From an uncultured Paracoccaceae bacterium (GTDB lineage Bacteria; Pseudomonadota; Alphaproteobacteria; Rhodobacterales; Rhodobacteraceae), in contig CATOSU010000002.1 in NCBI GenBank assembly GCA_951812615.1, positions 1,612,001 through 1,676,000 of the forward strand: DNA of 64,000 bases. The letters are read 5' to 3'. The stretch's first letter is position 1. Every line of letters starts with the position of its first letter. The notes under the pieces were generated by a model, which was given only the letters and a program-made list of their open reading frames with translations, searched no databases and was not told the origin of the DNA. This document shows, piece by piece, positions 17,287 to 25,405 of this stretch. The position numbers were made by a program, and so were the translations under genes.

Positions 17287-18612
17287 ATGAAAATTGCGAT
17301 GATTGGCACGGGCTATGTGGGCCTTGTTTCCGGCGTTTGTTTTTCCGATTTCGGGCATGACGTTGTCTGTGTCGACAAGAATCCCGAAAAAATCGAGATA
17401 CTGGAACGCGGTGAAGTGCCGATTTACGAACCCGGGCTGGACGCGCTGATCGAAAAAAACGTGGCAGCCGGGCGGTTGTCGTTCACGACGGATCTTGCCG
17501 CGGCAGTGGACGGTGCCGAGGCCGTTTTCATCGCGGTCGGCACACCGACCCGCCGCGGCGACGGGCATGCGGATCTGACTTTTGTCATGGCGGCGGCCGA
17601 AGAGATTGCCGCCGCGCTGACCGGGTATGCCGTGGTGGTGACGAAATCGACCGTCCCGGTCGGCACCAACCGGCAGGTAAAACACACCATCGCCAAGGCC
17701 AACCCGGAAGCGGAATTCGATGTTGCCTCCAACCCCGAGTTTTTGCGCGAAGGGGCCGCGATCGACGATTTCATGCGCCCGGACCGCGTCGTGGTCGGGG
17801 TTCAGAACGATCGCGCGGATGATGTCATGCGTGAGGTTTACCGTCCCCTCTATCTGCGCGATTTCCCGATCCTGAGCACGGATCTGGAAAGTGCGGAAAT
17901 GATCAAATACGCGGCGAATGCGTTTCTGGCGACCAAGATCACTTTCATCAACGAAATTGCCGCCCTGTGCGAACGCGTTGGTGCTGACGTGAAGAAAGTC
18001 AGCCACGGTATCGGTCTGGACGGGCGCATCGGCAACAAGTTCCTGCATGCCGGGCCCGGCTACGGCGGGTCGTGCTTTCCCAAGGATACCCGGGCGCTGG
18101 CCCGGATCGGCCAGGAACACGGGGTGCCGATGCAGATCACCGAAACTGTGATTCAGGTGAACGACGAGGTTCGCCGCCGGATGGTGGACAAGGTGCTGGA
18201 CCTGTTTGACGGTCCGGTCACCGGCAAGACCATCGCCGTTCTGGGCGTGACCTTCAAACCGGACACCGATGACATGCGCGAAGCCCCTTCGCTGACTCTG
18301 GTGCCCGCCCTGATCGGCGCAGGCGCCAAGGTTCGGGTTGTGGATCCGCAGGGGCGGCACGAGGGCGAGGCGCTGTTGCCCGGCGTGCATTGGACGGAGG
18401 ATGCGTACAAGGCGGTTCAGAATGCAGATGCGGTTGTGATCCTGACGGAGTGGAACGAGTTTCGCGCACTGGATCTCAAGCGGCTGGCCAACCGGATGTC
18501 GTACCCGGCCATGGCCGATCTTCGCAACATCTACTCTTTGCGGGATGCAAAACGAGCCGGGTTCAAACGCTATGTATCCGTTGGGCGCGCACCCTATCAG
18601 GCGGACGAATAG
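17287..18612 (+). CDS. ugd: UDP-glucose 6-dehydrogenase
   Basis: The 441-residue protein starts at MKIAMIGTGYVGLVSG, the NAD-binding Rossmann motif. The catalytic Cys is in GPGYGGSCFPKDT near residue 260, and the C-terminal UDP-binding domain contains VTFKPDTDDMR. It oxidises UDP-glucose to UDP-glucuronate with two NAD+ for polysaccharide synthesis. I chose ATG 17287, which has GAGGGCG upstream, over an in-frame ATG 14 codons earlier. It is convergent with flgD, with only 9 bases between the stops and no clear terminator. Confidence 0.95.
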   Translation: MKIAMIGTGYVGLVSGVCFSDFGHDVVCVDKNPEKIEILERGEVPIYEPGLDALIEKNVAAGRLSFTTDLAAAVDGAEAVFIAVGTPTRRGDGHADLTFVMAAAEEIAAALTGYAVVVTKSTVPVGTNRQVKHTIAKANPEAEFDVASNPEFLREGAAIDDFMRPDRVVVGVQNDRADDVMREVYRPLYLRDFPILSTDLESAEMIKYAANAFLATKITFINEIAALCERVGADVKKVSHGIGLDGRIGNKFLHAGPGYGGSCFPKDTRALARIGQEHGVPMQITETVIQVNDEVRRRMVDKVLDLFDGPVTGKTIAVLGVTFKPDTDDMREAPSLTLVPALIGAGAKVRVVDPQGRHEGEALLPGVHWTEDAYKAVQNADAVVILTEWNEFRALDLKRLANRMSYPAMADLRNIYSLRDAKRAGFKRYVSVGRAPYQADE

Positions 18613-18621
18613 GCGAGCGGG

Positions 18622-19284
18622 TCACGTCGCCGGGTTGCGAATGGCGGTCACGTTCGTCGACAGGACCGCCTGTCCGCCATCCAGTATCAGAACGATGTCG
18701 CCCCCCTGGCTCTGGGCTTCCGTCACCTGGCTGTACACTTCGGCCATTTCGGTCAGGATCAGTTCGCCCTCGGAATAGCTTTCCACGTGGAAACTGTAGA
18801 CGCCTTCCTCCATCGGCTCCCCGGTGAGAGGATCGATGCCGGTCCAGACGTAGGGTTCGGCCGAGACGGGCAACGCGATACGCTGAACCTCGTCGCCGTT
18901 TTCGTCGCGCACAACCAGCTGAACGTCGTCCGAGATTGCCGCCGGGTTGGGTGATACGGTGATCGGTTCCCCCGTGAAGGTGACGGGGGTGGCGGCGCGG
19001 GCCTCCATCCCGACCCAGCCGGACAGGGACGCCATGGTCGTCGTGGCCGCCTGTTCATATTGCAAGGCCAACAGTTCATTGGTCAGGACCTGTTGTTCCA
19101 GCGTCGAAAACTGGGCCAGCTGTGCCACGTATTCGGTGGAATCTATCGGCTCCAGGGGATCCTGATACTTGACCTGTGCCGTCAGAAGTTCGAGGAAATC
19201 CTGAAAATCCGAGGACAGTGCCGAGGCGCTGACAGGTTGGGACGTGGTGGTTGATGTCTGGGTCTGGGTAGATTGGATGTCCAA
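18622..19284 (-). CDS. flgD: Flagellar hook assembly (hook-capping) protein FlgD
   Basis: The 220-residue protein has the conserved N-terminal FlgD region DFLELLTAQVKYQDPLEP followed by TEYVAQLAQFSTLEQ, then a beta-rich FLG_D domain. FlgD caps the growing hook and is exported by the flagellar secretion system. The start is a TTG at 19284 with GGAGT 6 bases upstream. The next in-frame ATG upstream lies inside fliK and is rejected. It lies 10 bases behind fliK on the same strand, the classic fliK-flgD pairing. Convergent with ugd. Confidence 0.92.
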   Translation of the reverse strand: MDIQSTQTQTSTTTSQPVSASALSSDFQDFLELLTAQVKYQDPLEPIDSTEYVAQLAQFSTLEQQVLTNELLALQYEQAATTTMASLSGWVGMEARAATPVTFTGEPITVSPNPAAISDDVQLVVRDENGDEVQRIALPVSAEPYVWTGIDPLTGEPMEEGVYSFHVESYSEGELILTEMAEVYSQVTEAQSQGGDIVLILDGGQAVLSTNVTAIRNPAT

Positions 19285-19294
19285 TTCAGTACTC

Positions 19295-21985
19295 CTATAG
19301 TCGAAGGTCGAGACCGTCGGAAACGACGCGCGTGGCCCGCATCCCGGTTTCGGGTGTACCGGTGGGCGCGGGTGTTTCCGCCTCGGCGGCGTTCGGGTTG
19401 GGTTGCGACGGGGTGGGGCCGTTGCGGTTGCCTTCAAAGGCGAAGGAAACGGAGCCGTGGCCAAGCGCCCGCAGGGCATCGGCCAGCGTCCCGGCGTGCC
19501 GGCGCATCAGGTCCAGCGTTTCCGGCCGGTCCGCGTTCACCACCACGGTCGCGCCAGCCTCGGTCAGGGTCATCGCCATGCGCACGAGACCCAGTTCGTC
19601 CGGCTTCAGGGCAATATCGACGCGCTGACCGGTGTGAGCGATCAGAATCTCGGCCAGTTGCGGCGGAAAGGCGGGCGTGTCGGCACGCATCGGGATCGGG
19701 AGTGCCGGGGTGGCCGTCGCAGGGAATGTCTGGGACGCGACAGCGGAGGCGAGCGGGAGCGGCTCCGCCATCACCTGTTCCGCCGGCACAAAGCCCCTTG
19801 CACCGGGATCCGTGACAGCAATTTGCGGGGCGGTCGTCCGGGCGAGTTCGGGCCGGATCTGCGAAATTCTGGCAGGGGGTGCCGGCCGTTCGGACGGCGG
19901 CAGAGCCGGTTCGTCGTCTGAAACCCTTGGGCCAGTGAGGCCCGTGTGCGCCCGGACCACATCCGTTTGCGGGGCGGGAGGCGAGACACCGGCAGGCTGC
20001 TGCGAACCGCGCCCCGGATGAGTGACTTCGGTGCGGATACTCTCCTGTTTCGCGGTCTGGTCAGGCTTGGCCTCACCGGTTTGCACGGCAATCGGGGTTT
20101 GGGGAGCACCGTGAAGGAGGTCCCGGTTCCCGCCTTGTCCAGGGGCGGCGCTGCGCCCGACCGCCTGTTCAGAGGCCGCCGGCCTTGCAGGGAGGCTGAA
20201 CGCGGCGGCCGGAGCAGGCGGTGTGGCAGAAGGGGCCGGAGCAGGCGGTGTGGCAGAAGGGGCCGGAGAAGGCGGTGTGGCAGACGGAGCCGGAGCAGGC
20301 GGTGTGGCACAAGTGGCCGGAGCAGGCGGTGTGGCAGACGGAGCCGGAGCAGGCGATGAAACAGAAGATGCGGGAGCAGGCGGAGAAACAGAAGATGCGG
20401 GAGCAGGTGGCGAAACAAAAGAAGCAGGAGCAGGCAGTGAAACAGACGGAGCGGCAGCAGGTGATTTGTCAGGAGGAATCGGCACAGGCGATGCATTTGC
20501 TGCCCGCTGTACGGTCGGCAGAGTTCGGGCGCGTTGCGGGCCCGCCGGATGCCCGATGGTCTCAGGCGGCCTGACCGAACCGTCGGTCGGTTGCCCGCGG
20601 TCAGCCACGGCCTGACGATCGCCGGGCAGATCGATCTGTGCCGGGGAAACCGGATGTCGCACGCTGGCCGGTGCCGGCATGTCACTTCGCAAACTGCCTG
20701 TTGATCGGCCGGTTTCCTCGAGTTCGCTCTGTGCGAATGTCGGATCGGGCGGGGTTGGCGGTGCGTTCCGTGATGCGGCGATGTCAACCCGGGGCATGGT
20801 CAGAACGGTCGAATTCTGCGGTGGAAGCGTGCCTTCAATGGGACGGGCCGGGTATGGATTGCCGGATGTGCCCGGGTCAGCCAGCGCGGGTTGCGGGCGG
20901 AGCGGCACGGGCGCCGCCTCTAACCGCTTCGCCGGTTCGGCGGGTTCGGGATGCGGGGAATGCCGGTCCGGTGGAACAACGGTAATGGTCGTCTGATGGC
21001 GCAGGGTTCCCCGGTCCAAGGCCAGTTCATCGCCTATCCGCGTGACAGGCGCCTGCAGGCGCAGTGTCTGCTCCGCTTCTGGCCGGGGTTCTGGCCGGGG
21101 CTCTGATACGCGGATGACCGGGGATTCCGGGGTAAATTGAGAACTTTCCGTGGCCTTGTGGCCCGGGGTTGGAACAAAATGCTGCGCCCACGCTAACTGA
21201 GGCATCGTTGCGTGCGGCAGCGTCTTCCCGGCCGGGACCGGTTGTGGGTCCTGCCGTGTGGACGGCACATTTGTTCGGTCGGCGGCAGCAGCGGTCGGAC
21301 CCGTGATTGTCCGATCCTCGGGCCGCGCCATCATTGAGGCCAACGGGTGAGCCATCTCCGGTTGGAACCGGGCCGGCGGTGGCGCCGGCGGGTTCCCGCG
21401 GACGTCCTGCGCGGCAGTTTCAGGCGCAGGGAGCGCGGTTGTTTCCGACGGCACATGCCCCGCCATGGCCGTCACAGGAGGCGGTCGAACCTGTTCCGCT
21501 GTCAGCAGGGCCGGGATCGGTTGTGGTACGTGGTCTGATGGTTCAGCCTTCTGGCGGGTTGGCACGGAAACCCGGATTTGCGCCCTGAACTGCGAACCGA
21601 CCGGAAGGTGTGCGGGGTCGCTGCTGCCAATCGGGGCTGGACCCGGTCGCAACAGCGGGGCGGGCACCACCTGTAGTGAGGTTTCTGATTCGGCGCTGGC
21701 AACTGTGATCGAAGTGCGGTCCGGCACCGTCTCATCAGGCGAGGCATCTTGCCCGGTGTCGTTGCCTTGCGCAGCCTCCCGCCGGTTTTCCGCGGGCGGC
21801 GCGTCGCCCTCCATTGGCTGTGAGGTGTCGCCGGTAACTTCGGGCGTCTTTGCAGGGTCCGGAGCCTTTCCAAGAGCCGCAAACAGTTCTTCAAAGGCGA
21901 TTACCCTATTGCCGGACCGGGACGGGTCCGATGCTACGGGCGTCTTGCCGGGTCCCGGCAAAAGGGTGCGAATTTCGGTCTCCAT
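19295..21985 (-). CDS. fliK: Flagellar hook-length control protein FliK
   Basis: An 896-residue Pro/Ala/Thr-rich protein from the ATG at 21985 (CGGAG 5 bases upstream). The conserved part is the C-terminal Flg_hook domain: RVDIALKPDELGLVRMAMTL, followed by the LDLMRRHAGTLADALRALG region. FliK measures hook length and, with FlhB, switches export from hook to filament substrates. The long disordered N-terminal region acts as the ruler. A 9-residue tandem repeat lies in the middle (see 20208-20477). It is long compared with the 400-600 residues common for FliK. Fused ruler-length variation is plausible. Confidence 0.88.
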   Translation of the reverse strand: METEIRTLLPGPGKTPVASDPSRSGNRVIAFEELFAALGKAPDPAKTPEVTGDTSQPMEGDAPPAENRREAAQGNDTGQDASPDETVPDRTSITVASAESETSLQVVPAPLLRPGPAPIGSSDPAHLPVGSQFRAQIRVSVPTRQKAEPSDHVPQPIPALLTAEQVRPPPVTAMAGHVPSETTALPAPETAAQDVRGNPPAPPPARFQPEMAHPLASMMARPEDRTITGPTAAAADRTNVPSTRQDPQPVPAGKTLPHATMPQLAWAQHFVPTPGHKATESSQFTPESPVIRVSEPRPEPRPEAEQTLRLQAPVTRIGDELALDRGTLRHQTTITVVPPDRHSPHPEPAEPAKRLEAAPVPLRPQPALADPGTSGNPYPARPIEGTLPPQNSTVLTMPRVDIAASRNAPPTPPDPTFAQSELEETGRSTGSLRSDMPAPASVRHPVSPAQIDLPGDRQAVADRGQPTDGSVRPPETIGHPAGPQRARTLPTVQRAANASPVPIPPDKSPAAAPSVSLPAPASFVSPPAPASSVSPPAPASSVSSPAPAPSATPPAPATCATPPAPAPSATPPSPAPSATPPAPAPSATPPAPAAAFSLPARPAASEQAVGRSAAPGQGGNRDLLHGAPQTPIAVQTGEAKPDQTAKQESIRTEVTHPGRGSQQPAGVSPPAPQTDVVRAHTGLTGPRVSDDEPALPPSERPAPPARISQIRPELARTTAPQIAVTDPGARGFVPAEQVMAEPLPLASAVASQTFPATATPALPIPMRADTPAFPPQLAEILIAHTGQRVDIALKPDELGLVRMAMTLTEAGATVVVNADRPETLDLMRRHAGTLADALRALGHGSVSFAFEGNRNGPTPSQPNPNAAEAETPAPTGTPETGMRATRVVSDGLDLRL
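20208..20477 (-). repeat. 27-bp tandem repeat within fliK (about 10 units)
   Basis: Units begin at 20208, 20235, 20262, 20289, 20316, 20343, 20370, 20397, 20424 and 20451, a constant 27-bp period. The plus-strand core is GCCGGAGCAGGCGGTGTGGC, with later units diverging. On the coding strand each unit encodes nine residues of the type TPPAPAPSA or SPPAPASSV. The exact frame-preserving period and graded divergence point to repeat expansion by slippage or unequal recombination. Confidence 0.85.
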
Positions 21986-22031
21986 GGGTTCTCCGGAGCG
22001 GCGATCTGCACATTGCATACCTCACCGCCGG

Positions 22032-22047
22032 TTACCGGGATTTTAAC
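22032..22047 (+). promoter_or_regulatory. Candidate CtrA box in the fliK/flgJ divergent promoter
   Basis: TTACCGGGATTTTAAC reads as TTAC-N7-TTAAC, one base off the CtrA consensus TTAA-N7-TTAAC. It lies in the 106-base divergent region between fliK (start 21985) and the flgJ-like gene (start 22092). It is one of five such sites at flagellar promoters here. Confidence 0.5.
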
Positions 22048-22091
22048 CGGAATCAGATCATCCTGACGAAATCCGAAGAATTGGAGCTATC

Positions 22092-22370
22092 ATGATGAAT
22101 ATCATCCAACCCGGTTTGCAACCGGCCCCTGTCGCCGGCGATGTATCGCTGCGCGCCGCTGCTGTCGAGCTGGAGGCGACATTTCTGGCCGAGATGCTGA
22201 AATCGGCAGGTCTGGGGGACACCGGCGGCGGATTCGGCGGTGGCCCGGGGGAAGCACAGTTTTCATCGCTTCTGGTTCGTGAACAGGCGAACCAGATCGC
22301 CCGCGCCGGCGGGGTGGGGCTGGCGGAAACGTTTTTTCATGCGTTGAAGGAGGCGGATTATGGAACGTGA
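22092..22370 (+). CDS. flgJ: FlgJ-like rod-binding/rod-cap protein (N-terminal domain only)
   Basis: The 92-residue protein matches the N-terminal rod-binding domain of FlgJ: LRAAAVELEATFLAEMLKSAGL, then a Gly-rich loop and the EAQFSSLLVREQANQIARAGGVGLAE helix. It lacks the C-terminal muramidase of enterobacterial FlgJ, as is usual in alphaproteobacteria, where a separate SltF-type enzyme does that job (candidate at 35706-36455). A second ATG follows immediately at 22095; GGAG at 22083 serves either. The 3' end overlaps flgN by 11 bases. Confidence 0.85.
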   Translation: MMNIIQPGLQPAPVAGDVSLRAAAVELEATFLAEMLKSAGLGDTGGGFGGGPGEAQFSSLLVREQANQIARAGGVGLAETFFHALKEADYGT

Positions 22371-22716
22371 GGCCGGAGAGGCGATCCGCCAGTTGTCTGT
22401 TCTGATCGAGGAGGAGCGGCAGGCGCTGATCCGCGGAGACATCGGACGGGTTGGTGAGCTTTCGAACCAAAAAAGCCAGTTGATGGAATGGATCAACCGC
22501 CCCGGCGGTTCAGAGCCTGCCGATCTGCAGGCCCTGAACCGGGACATCGCGCGCAACCAGACCCTGTTGCAAAGCGCGATGGAGGGGGTGCGCGCCGTGG
22601 CGGCGCGTCTGCAAACCCTGCGGGCGGCGCGGAGTTCGCTGACGGTCTATGACGCGAACGGACAGGCAAAACGGTTTGAATCCGATGGCAAGCGCGAGCT
22701 GGAACGCCGGGCATAG
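22360..22716 (+). CDS. flgN: FlgN-like flagellar export chaperone
   Basis: The 118-residue protein is largely alpha-helical, rich in Glu, Arg and Leu, with an N-terminal helix EAIRQLSVLIEEERQALIRGD typical of the FlgN family. FlgN holds the hook-filament junction proteins FlgK and FlgL before export. Both of these are encoded at 46-48.5 kb. It overlaps the flgJ-like gene by 11 bases. The family is short and weakly conserved, so the call rests on pattern plus context. Confidence 0.75.
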   Translation: MEREAGEAIRQLSVLIEEERQALIRGDIGRVGELSNQKSQLMEWINRPGGSEPADLQALNRDIARNQTLLQSAMEGVRAVAARLQTLRAARSSLTVYDANGQAKRFESDGKRELERRA

Positions 22717-22862
22717 GGCCGAATTAAGAAAAATCCGAAACAAGGAGCAGGGACAGCTTAGGACTCCATTAGCTTGTGCAGAGGCATGGTCTGCGTGCAT
22801 CCGAACAAGGGTGGCGCGGGGACGGATAACCGGCCATCGCAGACGTCAGAAGGACATGTGAT

Positions 22863-22878
22863 CCGCCCCTGGGGGCGG
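22863..22878 (+). promoter_or_regulatory. Hairpin in the flagellin 5' leader, candidate FlbT target
   Basis: CCGCCCC (22863-22869) and GGGGCGG (22872-22878) form a stem 40-60 bases upstream of the flagellin ATG, inside the 204-base leader (22717-22920), which otherwise holds no gene. FlbT in alphaproteobacteria acts post-transcriptionally on flagellin mRNA leaders, and flbT is two genes downstream. Binding here is inference. Confidence 0.45.
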
Positions 22879-22920
22879 GGGGAACCAGGGCGAAGTGCCC
22901 GATGTCTAAAAGGAAAAGCT

Positions 22921-23766
22921 ATGTCCAGCATTCTTACAAACAACGGTGCCATTGTGGCGCTGCAAACGCTGAAATCCATCAACATGGATCTGGCCAAGAC
23001 ACAGGATGCCATCTCTACAGGCAAGGAAGTGGCCACGGCCAAGGACGGGTCGGCCGTCTGGGCGATCTCCAAGGTTATGGAATCTGATGTGTCCGGGTTT
23101 GAAGCGATTTCAGATGCGCTGAGCCTGGGGGAATCGACCGTTGCCGTCGCATCCGCCGCGGCCGAGCAGATCGTCGAAGTTCTGGGTGAAATCAAGCAGC
23201 TGGCGGTTTCGGCCAACAGCGAAAACGTGGATTTCGGAAAGATCCAGACCGATATCAGCGAACGCGTCGCCCAGGTTGCATCGATTATCGGAGCCGCGCA
23301 GTTCAACGGGTCCAACCTTCTGGCGACCGACGTCGATGGCGCCGGCGCGACAAGCCTGTCGATCGTGTCGTCGCTTGACCGTGTCGGCAGCGCAGCGCCG
23401 ACTGCTTCCACGATTTCGGTCGATACCGTCGATTTCGAGGCGAACGTTGATCTTGCCACTGACCTGACTGCAATCACCGACACCACCACGGCGGCGACTG
23501 CGCTGGGTGAAATCGAAACCTTCCTGCAAACCGCCATCGACGGTGCCGCGGCCCTGGGTGCATCGGCGGCGCGAATCCGCGACCAGAACGAGTTTGTCGG
23601 CAAACTCACGGATGCGATGAAAATGGGCATGGGATCTCTGGTGGATACCGACATGGAAGAGGCATCGGCCCGGTTGCAGGCCCTGCAGACCCAGCAGCAG
23701 CTTGGTGTTCAGGCCCTGTCGATCGCCAATCAGGCCCCGCAGACGATCATGCAGCTCTTCCGCTAA
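22921..23766 (+). CDS. fliC: Flagellin
   Basis: The 281-residue protein is a compact flagellin with the conserved D0/D1 ends (N-terminal SILTNNGAIVALQTLKSIN; C-terminal IANQAPQTIMQLFR) and a short variable centre. The start at 22921 has AGGA 8 bases upstream; the frame stays open upstream but lacks conservation there. It is the major filament subunit, exported by the flagellar secretion system. It is followed by flaF and flbT, as in other Rhodobacteraceae. It is the only flagellin gene in the window. Confidence 0.95.
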   Translation: MSSILTNNGAIVALQTLKSINMDLAKTQDAISTGKEVATAKDGSAVWAISKVMESDVSGFEAISDALSLGESTVAVASAAAEQIVEVLGEIKQLAVSANSENVDFGKIQTDISERVAQVASIIGAAQFNGSNLLATDVDGAGATSLSIVSSLDRVGSAAPTASTISVDTVDFEANVDLATDLTAITDTTTAATALGEIETFLQTAIDGAAALGASAARIRDQNEFVGKLTDAMKMGMGSLVDTDMEEASARLQALQTQQQLGVQALSIANQAPQTIMQLFR

Positions 23767-23830
23767 CGCAGCCGGCCGGGGCGGTCGGCGCCCCGGCCAT
23801 TTCAATCGGCCGAAACAGTAGGAAACCAGC

Positions 23831-24205
23831 ATGTCGGATGCATTGGAACTGGCGCAGAAGGCCTATAGCGCTGCGCGCGGGACGACGAGAACGCCCCGTC
23901 GAATTGAATATGAAGCCCTGGCCGGCATCACGGCCAGAATGCGGTCCGCGTCCGAGCGGGGCCCATCCGGTTTTCCCGCGCTGGCGGGGGCACTGCACGA
24001 CAACCGCCGCCTGTGGAGCATATTCGCAGTGCACGCGGCGTCGCAATCGAACCCGTTGCCGGATGCGCTGCGGGCCGGGTTGCTTTCCCTTTCGGAATTT
24101 GTGCGCCAACACAGCAGCAAGGTGCTGCAGCAATCGGCGAGCGTTGACCCGCTGCTGGATATCAACGCTTCGATCATGCGCGGTTTGCGCGACGTGGCTG
24201 GCTGA
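23831..24205 (+). CDS. flaF: Flagellin biosynthesis regulator FlaF
   Basis: The 124-residue helical protein matches FlaF: N-terminal ALELAQKAYSAARG, central FPALAGALHDNRRLWSIFAV and C-terminal LLDINASIMRGL. FlaF promotes flagellin translation or secretion in alphaproteobacteria and works against FlbT. It lies 64 bases after flagellin and one base ahead of flbT. Confidence 0.9.
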   Translation: MSDALELAQKAYSAARGTTRTPRRIEYEALAGITARMRSASERGPSGFPALAGALHDNRRLWSIFAVHAASQSNPLPDALRAGLLSLSEFVRQHSSKVLQQSASVDPLLDINASIMRGLRDVAG

Positions 24206-24206
24206 T

Positions 24207-24611
24207 ATGGGTGGCCTTGTCCTAAAACTCAGCCCCAAAGAGCGGCTGCTGATCAATGGTGCGGTGATCGAAAACGGGGATCGGCGCTGCCGGATTTCGA
24301 TTGTCACGCCGGATGCGAATATCCTGCGCCTGCGCGATGCCCTGCATCCCGAGGAGGCAATCACACCGGTGCGGCGGATCTGCTATGGCGCGCAGCTTAT
24401 CCTGTCCGGCGACGCGGACCCGGAAAACGCGCGTTTGCCCCTGCTGCGCCGGATCGAGGAGTTGAGCCAGGTGTTCACCGACATTGACAGCCGCTCTGTG
24501 CTGGCCGCGGCAACCGCTGCAGTGATCGAGGGGAACTATTACAAGTGCCTCAAGGCGCTGCGGTCGCTGATGCCAAGGGAGGACCGGTTGATGGCCGCGT
24601 CAGGCAGATGA
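24207..24611 (+). CDS. flbT: Flagellin mRNA-binding regulator FlbT
   Basis: The 134-residue protein starts at MGGLVLKLSPKERLLINGAV, the conserved FlbT opening, followed by ILRLRDALHPEEA and VRRICYGAQL. FlbT binds the flagellin mRNA leader and lowers its translation or stability until the hook is finished. The ATG at 24207 follows the flaF stop by one base. A much longer frame open upstream runs through flaF and is not real. Its stop overlaps the next ATG. Confidence 0.92.
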   Translation: MGGLVLKLSPKERLLINGAVIENGDRRCRISIVTPDANILRLRDALHPEEAITPVRRICYGAQLILSGDADPENARLPLLRRIEELSQVFTDIDSRSVLAAATAAVIEGNYYKCLKALRSLMPREDRLMAASGR

Positions 24612-25405
24612 GTTTTCAGCCGGTTCTGCCGTTCGGCGGGCTGCAGGGCTGGATGTACCTGACACGTACATACGATGCCCAGCTCGAAACCTTCAGCGCC
24701 GGGGCTCGGATCCAGAGGGATGTGGCGTACTTCCGGGAGACCATTGGCAGCGTGACCAGCGCTGAGGCCCTTGTATCGGACCGGCGACTGAGAGAGGTGG
24801 CGCTGGGTGCCTTTGGCCTGCAGGATGATATGCCGAACGTCTACTTCGTTCAGCGGGTATTGGGCGATGGCACGTCCAGCGATGATGCGCTGGCCAACAA
24901 GCTGGCCGATACCCGGTACCGTCAGTTCAGTGCCGCCTTTGGCCTGGGCCCCGGCGGTCTTCCGCAGACAAAGGATCAGAACGCCATGGCCGCGATCGCC
25001 GACCGGTACCTGATGCGGGCATTCGAGGAAGAGGTCGGCGTTCAGGATGATACGATGCGCATCGCTCTTTATGCCCGTCGTGAACTTGCCGATCTGGCCG
25101 GAGGTTCGGAAAGCGAAAACGCCAAGTGGTTCACCGTATTGGGCCAGCCGCCGCTGCGCAGCCTGTTTCAGACCGCGCTGGGGTTGCCTGAAAGCTTTGG
25201 GCAGGCAGATCTGGACCGGCAGGTGGATGTATTCAGGGACCGGATCCGCGCGGTCACCGGTGCCGAAACGATCTCGCAATTTGCCGATGGCGATGTGCTG
25301 GACCGCCTGATCACCCTGTATCAGGCGCGTGCGCAAATCGACGCCTTCTCGGCCACGACGTCGCCGGCGGCAACCGCGCTGGCCCTGCTCAGCGGTGCGG
25401 TCTGA
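24608..25405 (+). CDS. DUF1217 family flagellar-cluster protein
   Basis: The 265-residue protein belongs to the DUF1217 family, which recurs in alphaproteobacterial flagellar clusters. It is mostly helical, with repeated segments of the form VQDDTMRIALYARRELADLA and a terminal Ala/Thr-rich stretch, and has no signal peptide or membrane helix. Its function is not known; export or filament/hook assembly are possibilities. The ATG at 24608 overlaps the flbT stop (ATGA). Its 3' end overlaps the convergent fliI end by 17 bases. Confidence 0.7.
   Translation: MSFQPVLPFGGLQGWMYLTRTYDAQLETFSAGARIQRDVAYFRETIGSVTSAEALVSDRRLREVALGAFGLQDDMPNVYFVQRVLGDGTSSDDALANKLADTRYRQFSAAFGLGPGGLPQTKDQNAMAAIADRYLMRAFEEEVGVQDDTMRIALYARRELADLAGGSESENAKWFTVLGQPPLRSLFQTALGLPESFGQADLDRQVDVFRDRIRAVTGAETISQFADGDVLDRLITLYQARAQIDAFSATTSPAATALALLSGAV

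Noticed and set aside
16639-18390. Long minus-strand open frame opposite the FAD oxidase and ugd
   Set aside because: No domain or ribosome-binding site; the plus-strand genes carry clear catalytic motifs.
20221-20574. Plus-strand repeat frame encoding Gln/Glu/Lys-rich units opposite fliK
   Set aside because: It is the mirror of the 27-bp repeat. The period of a multiple of three keeps all frames open, so the open frame is not evidence of coding.
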